This document shows, piece after piece, positions 43,140-55,162 of a stretch of 64,000 nucleotides of DNA. How positions within the stretch are numbered: position 1 is the first letter of the stretch; each line of letters opens with the position of its first letter. The notes below the pieces were generated by a model. The model was not told the origin of the DNA. It saw only the letters and a list, made by a program, of their open reading frames with translations, and did no database searches. Location of the stretch: the NCBI GenBank assembly GCA_014529385.2, contig CM043953.1, positions 90,463,842 to 90,527,841 on the forward strand. Reading direction: 5' to 3'. Origin of the DNA: Adiantum capillus-veneris (Eukaryota > Streptophyta > Polypodiopsida > Polypodiales > Pteridaceae). Made by a program: the position numbers and the translations under genes.

Positions 43140-43297
43140 TGGAATGTGATGAGATTTCTAGCCTGGGACTATTGAGAGGAGATATTGTGCTTGGCAGTTC
43201 TTTGGTCGATATGTATGCCAAATGTGGTGCACTTGAGAAAGCAAAAAAACTGCTTGAGGAGCTTCTTCTTGAAATTTTGCCTCTTGAAGTCCACTAA
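43140..43297 (+). pseudogene. PPR-repeat protein pseudogene, part 2
   Basis: One frame reads EISSLGLLRGDIVLGSSLVD and MYAKCGALEKAKKLLEELL, a single well-preserved PPR S/P motif (the SLVDMYAKCG signature). It ends at a stop at 43,297. It is probably the same decayed gene or a duplicate of the one at 41.7 kb. Confidence 0.78.
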
Positions 43298-44111
43298 ATA
43301 TTGTGATTCAGCTTTTTATTCCACTCTTCTTCATGCATCCCATTCAAACCTCTGACAACCCTAACTCTCTCGTGTTTCATTGCAAACAGATCAAGAGAAG
43401 CTTGGACACATCTCCTCTACATTTGCAACAGTGACATATTCCAGCGTGCGGTGAGTAAGAAGTGCCACATTCTAGTCTTGAACACTGAGAACACAGTAAA
43501 AAGAACACACCGAAAATTGCATGCTGCCCTGGGAATGGCACGTTCCCTCGTATTATAAAAATTGGGGAGGACTGTGCAAACTCCCCCGTGCAAGAACACC
43601 AGCACGTTTTCTTTTTTTTCTATAACATAAGAATGAAAGAACACATCTAAATAATGAGATTACTCTCAGAACCTTCAACATTGTGCTATTATTCTTTGCA
43701 AGGGACATTGGGGAAATCAGCTATCTCTTGCCTCTTCCCAGCTCGAAAGCCCACAGCAACACAATCCAACACCAGGTACATGGTTGTTTCAAACGCTTGC
43801 ATTGAGTGGACATGACTAGTAAGTAAATATCACAAGGTTCTCATTCGCATTGAATCATACAGATTGCGTCCGACTTAAGCCTTGAATGGACCATCATCGA
43901 AAGCATAGGATACACCTCAGCAGATCAAAAGCGAGATATCGCACTTCAATCAAGAAGAAGGCCATATTTCTACCGTGCTCACAATCATGGATTGATATCG
44001 TCGATATAGTTTACCAATGGAGTTCAGACGTTGGAGCGATATTTAAACCTTTAAGCATATGCTTTGTTTGTGGTGTAGTTTTCATCCAAAGAAGTGCCTC
44101 TTTCGATTGTA

Positions 44112-44113
<2 letters not shown>

Positions 44114-44207
<94 letters not shown>
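44114..44207. repeat. (CT)n microsatellite
   Basis: About 46 CT units, pure. Any open frame through it is an artefact of the repeat. Confidence 0.97.
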
Positions 44208-44210
<3 letters not shown>

Positions 44211-44589
44211 TTTCACTTCTATGTTCTTGTTTATTGATGTATACTTTTGTTCAATGCTTCGATGAGAACAAAATAGTAATTACAACAGTGCCCTTGCTCT
44301 CCATTCATTTCCATACACATGCAGCTACCAAAGGGAAGCTCTCTCTCTAAGTGCAATCTCCTTGAAGGCTTGCACCGTTCCACCAGTTTGTCATCCACTT
44401 GTAGTCATGCAGGCTAATGGAGCACTCTAGTTGAAGACCCGGCGTTCTTTAGTCTCGTGAGTCGTGACCGAGCCTTGTTGACTTGTTTGGAGGGAATGCT
44501 CTAATTTCGAAGGACCAATAATTGACACCATTGTTGTGAAGAAGAGGGAAACCTATTAGTATTAAGAAAGCATCTAATTAAGACAGCAG

Positions 44590-44815
44590 TTGCTTGTTGC
44601 GGACGGTTACGAAGAAGCAGATCATATATTCCCTCTTCCGATTTGGAAAGTGTGTGCTCAAGCTTCCACGATTGAGCAGCACGATATCCTTTTCATCTGG
44701 GTCACTCTGCATTCAGGCGTCCTCTCCATCTCTCAATTCGGCGATACTACACCTAAAGTTGCAGAAATCTGTAAGTATTTGATCTTCAAAGCTCTCGATT
44801 TAGCTCCAGAATCTG

Positions 44816-44882
<67 letters not shown>

Positions 44883-45601
44883 GTTGCTTTTGTTTTGCAA
44901 AGATCTTGCTCCATCTTGAGGCTTTTGTGCAGAAGTTCGCACTCCTTCATCCCGGTGCAAGCTTTGATTGCCTCCGATCCTTTTCTTGACTGTCATTTTA
45001 CTGGTTTGTGGGGATTCACTCGTCCTTGCCTGCTCTCATGGATCAGAACAACAAAATCCGCTTGGTCGAGGAGGAGGAAAAGTCTGGATGGACCATATTG
45101 AGCACTGTACATGATGAGGAGCCTGAAGAGAAGCTTCCTGCAGCTCCGGAGACGGATCCAGAGCCAATCAAAGGGGCAGATGAACCGGTAAGGGGTGCTG
45201 ATGATTCTGCCCTTAGTGAAGAGAAAAGTAAGGAGAATGAGGATAGTGATGATGCAGAAGAGGTGCTTTATTCAGAAGGGGATGACTACGCTGATGATGA
45301 GCTAACAGATTACGGGGTCGATGATGGCGCCGAAGAAGGGGGATCTCCATTTAGCAATTCAGCAAGAGAGTATGTGTGGGAATCAGAACCTGTGAGGGAT
45401 GCTGGAGTAGAGCAAACCTTAGTTGAGCAGCAACCTGGTCAAAAGCAGGGCCTGATATGGAGGGCCTCTTTGGTAGCCACCTTAGGTTTTTTTGGTTGGG
45501 CAGTATTGTGTGGGCTGGGGGGCGGTGGCAAAAATGTTCGGTGCCTCAAACTGCACCCTTGCAGCCTGAAGGAAGGGGAGCCTGTTCTTAGCACCTTGTG
45601 A
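44590..45601 (+). CDS. Host gene for a small acidic protein with one predicted membrane segment (CDS 45,038-45,601)
   Basis: The chosen start is the ATG at 45,038 (MDQNNKIRLVEEEEKSGWTI), giving 187 residues. Residues 15-120 are strongly acidic and likely disordered (SDDAEEVLYSEGDDYADDEL). Residues about 142-165 (WRASLVATLGFFGWAVLCGL) form one hydrophobic segment, followed by a short basic tail, so a tail-anchored or single-pass protein facing the cytosol is plausible. A non-coding first exon (ending 44,770) and a 5' UTR intron (44,771-44,932, GTAAGT..GTGCAG) holding a (CT)n tract are inferred from splice consensus. A GTAAAT at about 45,640 could open a 3' UTR intron, with an acceptor near 46,610. 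The overall plan recalls ATG8-interacting proteins (acidic N-terminus, C-terminal helix), but no specific motif settles it. The clean frame suggests a live gene. Confidence 0.6.
44820..44880. repeat. (CT)n microsatellite in the putative 5' UTR intron
   Basis: About 30 CT units lie between the inferred donor (44,771) and acceptor (44,932) of the 5' UTR intron. Confidence 0.95.
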
Positions 45602-48600
45602 AGACGGGAATCCCACTTGAAGTCGTCTCTACATCAAGGTAAATAATCAAGATGTTCAAGTAGCTCTAGGGTTTCTTTAATGATTGTACAGTAATATAGT
45701 TTTGTTTGTCGGTAAGTCTGATTTTTGAGCTGATGCCTAAGGTTTCCTTTGCGGTTATTGAAGGTTCTGGTCATATGATTTTAAGTCGAGATACCAATCA
45801 TCAAGTTGAAGCATGCGATTTATGAGTTTTTTGTGATCATTGACTACTTGATGTGGACATGGGTGAATGAATGACTATATCGTATGACTTCCCTGAAATA
45901 GTCGTATAGCAATTCCTGCACGTTGTCAGTGTATGGTTTAGAAGTTGTTGAGGAACTTGAAATGCTGGCGCTGTTTATGTCATCAAGGCAATAAGCAACT
46001 CAGACAAAGGAAGGACATGTTGTGGCCTTGGTTCTTACATGATTATGCAGGAAAAGACTACTTCAAGATAGCGTATCCTCTTCTGAGCACAGCACTCATC
46101 CACTTATGCTCCATACTAAAAGCATGTCTGGACCTGCTTTCCTCCATGATCTTATGGACAAGTTGATTTTGTCAGCATATGTCCCTGTGTGTGTGCTACA
46201 GGATAAAGACTTGCGTAATTACACATCAAAAGGTGTACATGGTTTTTTCACGATCATCGCTTTGAAGAGCCCAGGGCTACAGATTTGCATTCCTGTTGTA
46301 CTTACGGCTTGAGCCGTTGGCTTTGGACCTGCTCAGCCAGTTGTTAAGATGAGAGGTTTTGTATCTTGGGTTTGTTTTCTGTCCCGAGTGTTCTAGTACC
46401 CTCTTTTAGTGGCAAGTGCAGACTTTTCTGACCTTATAAAGCTATATAGTTTCTAGACGACAGGTTTTGGTGAGGAGATGCTGCTGTAGGTGTGCTCTTT
46501 TGATTTCGATGGCACCTTAACATTTATAGTGAGAAAAATGTGTCAGATCATACTGTGTAAGCAGCCTATCAAGTTTCGGGACTAATTAGTCTGTTTTGTG
46601 GTTTATGCAGGCATTTTAACAGGACAGCTGCGTGGGGTTTGACAGGCATTCCTTATATTTGATGGGTGATTTTGTAAAGACTTCGTAAGCAGGGCCATGC
46701 TGTGTAAATAGCAGAACACGAATGTCTTTACTGTAGTCTGTTTGGTAGGATACTGACATACATTTAAACTGTAAAGGGCAGATGTAGTTTGTGTAAAGCA
46801 TTATTTTTTGTTGCTATTTCCTGGATGGACGTTCCTGTAGGCAAGTTGCCTTCCAAGCAGATTATGAATTTGTAGATATGTGAAAGTTGATTTTTTCGTT
46901 TTTTGAGAATATTATTTTGAGTCTCTCAAGTTGATATGTCTTGCTAGTGTTCTGGTTTGCTGAGTAGATGAATAGAGACTGATAGAAAGGAATGGCAGGC
47001 ATTGTGAGTATACTGTTGGGTGCAGGCCAGTAGACTACCGAGAGACCTGACCCAAAGTGGATACTCAATACAAAGCAAAGCAAGCAATGCCAAATGTGTG
47101 TTGTATGGAAGGATCTCATATGTTTCTCTCCAGGGGACGGGGAGGGGGGGGACGACTAGAGGCGTGTAAAGCAATGATAAGTAATTTGAGACAACAAGAA
47201 GGGCGGACTTCTAATTCATTCGGTATCAAGAAAATGCAGAAGTTGGAGAAGGAAGGGTCTCGTTATACACTATCTTTGAAATATACACTATCTTTGAGAA
47301 AAGCAAGCTATGGCTCACAAAGTTGAGTCAATGAATCTCTTCTCCTTGTTCCTATGGGGTGAAACCATTAGTGTTGAAACTCGGCATTTTGGAATGAAAT
47401 GTTTTTTGGTAACGTTGTGATTCAGAGTAGGCGGGTAGGTGGAAGGGTTGTAAAGAAATCAGAAGATTGAATGAGTTAAACGAGGGAGGCGAAACTCAGG
47501 AGGAGCCTGTGAAAAGCCATCATCTCATTTGCATATATGCTAAGTGGCTTCTCAAAATGAAGACTTAGGATGAGAAACAAAATCCCTACTCACATCATCA
47601 GGCTCCAAGAGTAGTGCAGGTTTACAGAGTTCACTCCTCATCAGGGTTTTAATTTTAAACTTATAAAGTAACCGGAATGTGAAATTGCTGCAGAAGTGAT
47701 TATACATGCAGATATGTCCTCATGTGCGCACATGCTCGCACACTGCTGGGAAAAAACCATTTTTTAATTATTTTTAATGTGTAGCCGATGATACAACTGG
47801 GATTTAAGCCAAAATCTGAAGGTATTTACCGGGATTTTGAACTTTAACTGCCCAAATTCTAACTTGAAAATTAAGGGCTGATGAAATTACAATTGGGATT
47901 TTTTCATGTTTAACTAGGAAATTTACACTGCAGACTGGGTTATGTGACCACTGCATTCGCATGTAATGTGACCTGGTATACAACTGCATGTGCCTGAGTG
48001 TGTGCGAGTGTGAGTGTGGGATATAATTCACACAAAAAAAAGAGTGTGTAATATCACCATGTCTTCTGCGCATCTTAGGATAATCAGGTCAAGGTCTTTC
48101 CTCTGCAAAATTTTGCATCCGCTTTCTACATAGTGTCTCACAGCTCTGGGGTATGCATGGTGTCACTGATGCTAATGTATGAATTTCTGTGATCTATTGA
48201 TCTGCACTCTTGTTTATTTTTCGCGTCTGATCTGTTGGTGTGTACTATACATGGTTTCTTCTTTTTCCCACTTTTGCATAGAGGTTATTGTTGCAAGATT
48301 CAAGGGGGACTTTCCTTGTTGAACTGGTGGTGAATGGATTGGGTTCTCTGTTCTGATGGATGGGGAAATAGTGATAGAAAAGTGTGGTGCATGCCCTTAG
48401 CAACTTGAGTTGGTTTGATGGTCCATGTAAATATGCTCGATGGTGCTCTTCTCTTGGAAGATTTTTGGCACAATTAAATGTTGGCAGAGTATTCTTAACA
48501 TGACAGTTTGTGACTATTTCAGCATTGTGGTATGTGTAGGCACTGCTGAAGAAGTGTGGTTATGCATTGATTTTGGATTTGTTGGACAGTTGTGGCCCCA

Positions 48601-49034
48601 AATCTTGCTGGAAGTTTTGGCATTTACTTTCTTTAGAGTATACAAGCTCGTGTCATTTGCTTTCTTTACGTCTTTCTATATAGCTGGCAGTGCATTTGTT
48701 CTTTAGACGACTTGTTAACAGGGCGACTAGGTGCGGAGGATGGCATTCAGAGCTTAGTAGATACTCACTCTCACTCCTTGCATGTCTTGCAAGCATTACT
48801 GTCTCAATTATAACACTTTGTTTTGTTCTCTACCCGTTATCACTCCCTTTGGACCTCTCCTTTGTTTGCAAAGGTTGCATACGTAGTATCCCGCCTCCTT
48901 CCTCTTCTAGATTTTATTCATCACCTTTCTCCTTTCCTGCCTCATTTCTTCTTGCTTTTCCAACATTGTTGCGACTCTTAGTAGCCTTGTGCTTCTCAAT
49001 GATTGCTGTTGATTCTTGTGATGCTTTCGGCAAT
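45602..49034. other. 3' region of the 45-kb gene and unassigned sequence
   Basis: 45,602-46,900 probably holds the 3' UTR and a 3' UTR intron of the acidic-protein gene. No coding region was recognised to 49,034. Hydrophobic short frames at 48,440-49,145 look like chance products of T-rich sequence. Confidence 0.45.
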
Positions 49035-49246
49035 CTCTGCTTCTTAATCACTAATACGTTGATCATCTGTAGGATGGTTTTGGGCTACACAATGATGCAA
49101 TATCGTGCTTGGTTAAACTTTATTAAGTGCAAAAACCATTTCTAGTTCATCGCTTCCTAATCATTGATAAGTTGATCAAATGTAGGATGGTTTTGGGCTA
49201 CACAATGATCCACTACCGTGCTTGGTTAAACTTTATTAAGTGCAAA
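49035..49246. repeat. Tandem duplication of about 100 bases
   Basis: Both copies contain TTGATCA(T/A)(C/A)TGTAGGATGG, TTTTGGGCTACACAATGATC (or GC), CGTGCTTGGTTAAACTTTAT and TAAGTGCAAA. The second starts about 107 bases after the first. No coding significance is visible. Confidence 0.85.
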
Positions 49247-51601
49247 TTAGGCATTAAGCATTATGATTTCTCATAATTTCTCTCCCAGTATCTTTTCAGT
49301 CAGCCTTAAGAAAATTTCTCTAGAATTTTTATACTCTTAATTGGATTTTCTTAGGTTCAATTGTGATTCTATGATATCCATTACTTTCTCCCTTTCCTAG
49401 TAGGTTACTTGCATCAACTTGCACTATTAACGAGGTTCCTCCCCCTCTTGGCCATGTGTAGATGTAAGCACTTTACTCCTCTCCCTTGTCGACATTGTTC
49501 ACAAGCAAGTCGTGCAACTCCTTGTCCTCGTCGATGTGATTCCTACCTTTGAAATGTTTATTGCTTTATTAGGGATGGGCATTCACCTTGACTAAAGAAG
49601 ACTTGCCTCTCTAAAACTCTATTTCGTGCATCTTCTCTTCCCCCAATCGCATGGAGATGCATAGTGGGTGCATGCAACTATCTAAAGATCTGTAGCACAT
49701 GAACTCTAGCTTGAAGCATGGCTTCACTAGAGATTTTCAAATCCATGATGGCCTTATTGTTATATTTCATCCTCCCCCCTCCCTCTTACCACCTTATAGG
49801 TAGATTTTTTTTGCCCAAATCTCTTGGAATGTCTTCAATCCTACTAATAGGTCTGTTACGTTCACCTAACATTGTATAGATTTGATGCTATGTTTAATTT
49901 GTTGATTGGAACTTGACGTTGGACCTTAATGGCATCATGATGGATTCTCATTTGGATGCCAGCTTAGTTCCCCCATTCCTCTATATAAAGGTGAGGGCCA
50001 TTCCTCACTTAGCATTGTGATGTTTAATTTCCTGGTTGACAACAAGGAGTGTTTATGTGAGGAAATAGTACTTTGATAAGTTTTGAGGTGTTGAGGGATT
50101 GAAGTTCTCTAGCTAGCTAATCTACTGAGTGGTATACGATTGTGAGACTTATGCATCTTTTCATCATGGAAATTGTGGAAGGATCTTCCTCACATGTTTC
50201 TTTCTTGCTTCATTTAAGTCTTGCCTTATTTGAGTACATTTAACTTGTGTTCTGTGGCCTGGTTTTTATGGTTGGCAACATATGCTAATGCAGTGCTTTT
50301 GCCTAATGAAGATTTGAACTCTAAACTAGGGCAATAACTTAATCCTATACCCTTGGCTGAACGGTTCTTGCCTCACCTAATTGTGGGAATTTAAGTTTTA
50401 CAATAATTAAAAAAAGGTGAGTGAGAAAGTAAGAGAGAATGCTCGTAAGTTTGTGAGCTAGCCCCTTATCAACACATAAGTATGTGTTGATGTCATTTCA
50501 TCACATGCCCCTTGCTACATTTTACTCTCACAAGGTTGTTGCTTGACATGCTGTAATTGTGATTCTTTAAAATCTCTGTAAGGTTTACTTGAACTGATTT
50601 TCATTGGAAATTTGGGTTATGCAGTATTTGGAATATGTGATGGTTAACAAAGTTAGTCTAGGTTTTCTTTTCTGACCTACCTTGAATTGAATCCCTTCAC
50701 ATTGTGAGGTTGAAATTGCTCCATAACATACATTATGTTGAGCATTTGTTGGAAGAATTGCTTTGCATCTACATATGCGTTTGTTTGTTTCTTTTGTCCT
50801 AATTGAGAATGTTGTGGATATTCTTAAGATTACTGGCTTCAATAAATGAGTGTAGCTCTGATACGATAAAGCTTATTTATTAGCTTGTGGATTGGACTCA
50901 TGTTGTGGTATTGTTATACAAAATTAATTTTTTGTTGATCATGAAAGAGATCATGGTTCCTATGGAATATGTAGCCTACCCAAAGGTTAATACTGGTTTT
51001 TTAGTCTTACTACTTAGAAGAATGTAAAGACACATTACTTAATTAGTTTTGTTCTTCTAAAGATGCATGATTCTCACATAACCCTAGCCTTAAAGTAGGG
51101 AGTTAATAACATTGGGCAATACCTTGATGTTATACAAGGTTGGTTTACATCATACTATTTTTCTTGATGGTATCACACTAGTAATCAGTAGGTTTGGCTA
51201 CAAATTTACTATAGTTATTTTTCTTAGATGATCCTTTGGAAAGAAAATGCATTGACTACTTTTTTGCATGAGTGGCTTGGTAACTTATGTTCCTCCATGG
51301 AAACTACCCTATTGTTTCACAAGCTGAAAACTGATCCCCTCATTGGTGAATGCTTTAAAATCTACTGGATTATCTTCAATGAGTAGCAGATGCTGTTTGA
51401 TTTTGGTTTCATAATGCCTTAACATGGCCTTTCTTCTTGTGCTCACTTCAACTTGGAAGTGTGATAACCATGTGCGACGCCTTAATGGTTTCTTCCCCAA
51501 ATCATTTGACTGTCACTTTGCACTATCCTTTCCACCTAACTTAAATTCACGTATTCTTGATAATTTTTTTGTTCATATAGATGATAGTCTTTCTTCCTTT
51601 A
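49247..51601. other. No recognised feature
   Basis: About 2.3 kb of AT-rich, T-rich sequence with only short frames; possibly intronic or old repeat sequence. Confidence 0.4.
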
Positions 51602-53985
51602 TGTCAGACCAAGTGCCAGTCTGAACCGAGCTTGGAAGTTGCCTTTATAAGAGGCAAGAGGCTAGAAGGTGAGATAGGTTATAGACTCCTTGGTCTCATA
51701 GTAGTATCAGAGTTATTATAAGAAAAGCAAGGGCATGGTCCTATTTTTGGAGGAGGTTGCATGTGAAGCCGTGGTAGGGATGTAGCAAGGCGAGAACGAA
51801 GGCTTGTAGGGGAAGGGAGGCCGAGGTCAACCATCACCACAAGCGGGCTTGACGGATGTGTGCCACCTCTAGGAACAATTTTTGTTTCAGCAGCAGTGAC
51901 CCTAGTTGAGCACCCTCCAGAGTGCTGCCAGCTTCTTCCCTTCTTTTTGTGTTGATGTCATTGCCGCCATGGCTTATCCCTCTCTTGTTCATAACAGCCC
52001 AAGGGGAGGGCCACTGAGTGTTAAGATCACCTAAGGGAGCGTGCCCACACAAACACACCCCCTCACACACCCTCTCCTAGTGAATACGGTGGAGAGCAAA
52101 GAGTTTTTGGTGAAGGTGAAGGGCGAAGATCAACATCAAAGGAGTGCTGCAGAATCTCCCAAATTTCATAAAATTTCAAAGACAAATTTTCATCTTCGTT
52201 CCTCTTTTTTTCAGCAGAGTTCTATACTATGCGAAATATTCTTGCTCTATTCAAATTGAAGGTTTTTTTCTCTCTTGGATTTAACACGATCTTTTTTGAC
52301 GGGGTTTCAAGATTATCGGCAAGTTTTTTGATTGGATGACGACTTTCGCTATCCACAATCGACATCAGCAATCAATTACAAACTAATGGTTTTGATTTAG
52401 CAAGCCTGGTTGATTTCGTTTGCGGTTGCTCATAGGCGGTTTACTATTTGATTTCGCCACGTGACTTTTACCACATGGTACATTTTTTCTCTTGCTAGCA
52501 CAACACATTTTGCCATGGATTTGGATATTGACATGCAACATACGTTTGATTTTGAGAACCTTGCCCCACTTTTGCCTATTGTTACCCCATAGTCGGCCAC
52601 TCTCATGAAGGGTGCCTGCAAAGCCAACAGGGCCAAATGATAGCATCGAATTGCTTGACATCCAAAAGTTTAGAGCAATGCAAACAGATATGACTTTTTA
52701 AAGTCTAATTTTTCACTTCAAATGCAAACGTCACTAAGATGTTTAATATGCTTATGAAATTCATGCAACAATCGCCCAAGGGCCAAGCTAATAAGCAAAC
52801 TAGGGTTTTCGTGACCGCCGAGACTTGCGGGAGCACCCCTGGTCTGTAGGAGAAAGGCTCCAATCTTGAGGAGTTGCACCTTCTCTTTCAAAAATAGGTG
52901 GATGACTTGTTAAAAAATACCAAGCCACCGATTTTTTTTGGAGAGAAAAAGGAGCACAACAAAGATATTGTGAATATATTCCTAAGAAAATGGAATGGCA
53001 TTCATGATCTTAGATGCACCCCAAATGCAATCTACTGCCCAAGGTAAGGAGAAAGCGGTGCACATGGTGCAATTGCTGCCTCTTAATTCCTCCTCTTGAT
53101 TTTTCAATGTGGAAGTAAAACACATCGAATCCATGCACGAGTGCTATATTATGGATGTGGCAGTTTACCTTTGGTCCACACGAGCTAGTGCGCATGCATA
53201 GGTTTATCCAAATTCACAAGGTGAAAATCTTAGTGACGATGGTGCTTCACACAATTTCATTAACTACTATAAGTTAGTAAAACGACTCAATTTGCCCCAC
53301 AATCCTAGTTTCCACCGTGTACAAGGTAGCAATGATTAACGACCATGATGTCGAGGTGTGAGATACACAGGTAAAGAATGTACCGCTGGAGATTCAAGGG
53401 TTTTATGCTTCCTTGAATTTCCACCTCATGAATATGGATTGGACAGATGTGGTACTTAGTCGGGAGTGGCTATATGGGTTAGGGTCATCATTAAAATGTA
53501 GTTATGAGCATATTAAGTTGATGATCAAATCCAATGGTGTGCACAGACTACAATTGGGAAAGAATGATGTTCCTTCCTCACCACTTGTTTGTACAGCCAA
53601 ACTTATGAATCTGTCTTCTCAAGATGAAATAGAATACTCTTTTTGTGTTACTGATTGTGTCATTTTTAAAGAAATATTGGTAATGTTTTAATTTATGATA
53701 GTTCCTCCATGCCGCACTTTTCTCTTTCTTCTCTTCCAACTATGGCTACTTCTCTCTCACAAGAACACACAAATATTACTAATAATTTAATAGAGTTATT
53801 AGTGGAATACAAGGATGTGTTTCCAGATGATTTGCTACCAGGATACGAGAAGATTAACTCCACATGTGTTGTGCAACATGACATAGATGTGGTTGTAGGC
53901 AATAAGTTCACAAGTAAACCACCCTACAAAATGAGTCATTTTGAGGCTACTAAGATGGAACGTTGTCGTGCACCTCCGCTTCCAT
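51602..53985 (+). mobile_element. Third C-family copy (C3): LTR remnant, gag, protease, start of reverse transcriptase
   Basis: Starts TGTCAGACCAAGTGCC at 51,602, an LTR remnant of about 100 bases. A primer-site remnant (TAGTATCAGAGTT) follows at about 51,704. Gag begins with MDLDIDMQHTFDFE at about 52,515 and is full of stops. The knuckle-to-protease boundary ([13 protein letters not shown], about 53,050) matches C. Unlike C, this copy keeps the protease active-site region (DDGASHNFINYYKL, about 53,234, first motif DDGA rather than DSGA). The protease C-terminal half (53,413-53,660) is close to C. Reverse transcriptase starts (VVQHDIDVVVG, KPPYKMSHFEATK) and is cut at about 53,970. Confidence 0.82.
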
Positions 53986-55162
53986 GATGGAAAAAAGAGC
54001 AGACAAATGCAAGCTAAGCTTCTTTGAAGCCTACACATTTTATTGAGCAGTGATCAAGGCTTGTTAACAGGCCAAGTTTAATGATTAATGTATGCCAGAT
54101 GCGGCTTTAAAGGGCTAATAGATGCCTTAATAATGCTAAAAAAAAGAGTATGCTTGAAGTGAGAACAAATGGGAGTTTATGATCTAGAACTGCAATGCTT
54201 GAAGTGCTCTACCGGCCTGTCTTTACGGCTCCGTCAATTGGAGCTACAGTGAAGAATTTATGGCAGGTTGAAGTTTGAGTCAATTACAGATCCGTACCAG
54301 ATTGGGCAATTGCAGCTGAGGGGACAGAAATAAAGTAGATGCATGGGCCTAAAGTGCTCACTTTGTGAAGCGCATCGGTCTTTTCAGATCAGTGATCGAA
54401 ATTCTAGTTGCCAAGATATTGGCCGTTAAAGATTCATCGAGGGCCAAATCTGTGCCAGATATGTGCTATTGGACTTATCTCAACAGGGGACCACGAGGAT
54501 GTTACCATATACTAGTGAGGATGTTTAGGCCTCCGTTTCCACTACAAGCAGTACTGCATGTGCTATTTTGTCATTTTGTACAGAATTTATGTCAATGTAA
54601 TTTTTTGCATAACAGGTCCCTTATAGTCTTCTATGGTTTGTGCTACATTAGGAAGAGGATGGGGTCTTGGAGGGCCTTTTTATTTGCCATTAGATTATGG
54701 AGGTGATTAACATTCTAACAAATAGATGCGCACCATGTGTGCAAGAATGGTGGGTGTGTAAGAGAGGTGTAAGAGTGGCCAAAGAATGCACTTTCTCCCC
54801 CCCAAAAAAGGGGGTGGACAACTTTATGATTTTGTCCTTTCATAACTCCTACATATGATCTCCAATTTGGGCAAAGATTATAGATCTGCAATCTTCATGT
54901 GAAGCTGTTTCCATAGATATGTTACATGATATGGTTTTGCCTGCTAGATTTTAAAGCTCACTTTGGCGGAGAAATTTGAATTCAATTAAACTAGACATTT
55001 TGCCTGTTTGAATTCAAAAGTTTTCCTTTGATTTCTTTTTTAACACTAGAGGTTTGACTCCCTTAAACGTTTAAATAAAGAGGCCCTCTTGGACCCCATT
55101 CTCTTCCTAATGTATAGCACATGTTGTTCTCGCTTTGTTTATCCTCTTTTCGGGCATTTTTC
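53986..55162. other. No recognised gene
   Basis: Between C3's truncation point and the Copia gag start. Short frames only. It may include the leader or LTR remnant of the Copia element, but no primer site was identified. Confidence 0.4.

Noticed and set aside
43886-44350. 154-codon plus-strand frame through the (CT)n tract
   Set aside because: About a third is Ser-Leu repeat from the microsatellite; the rest has no domain resemblance.
48440-49145. Two overlapping hydrophobic frames
   Set aside because: T-rich sequence gives Leu/Phe-rich frames by chance; no family resemblance and no splice-supported gene model.
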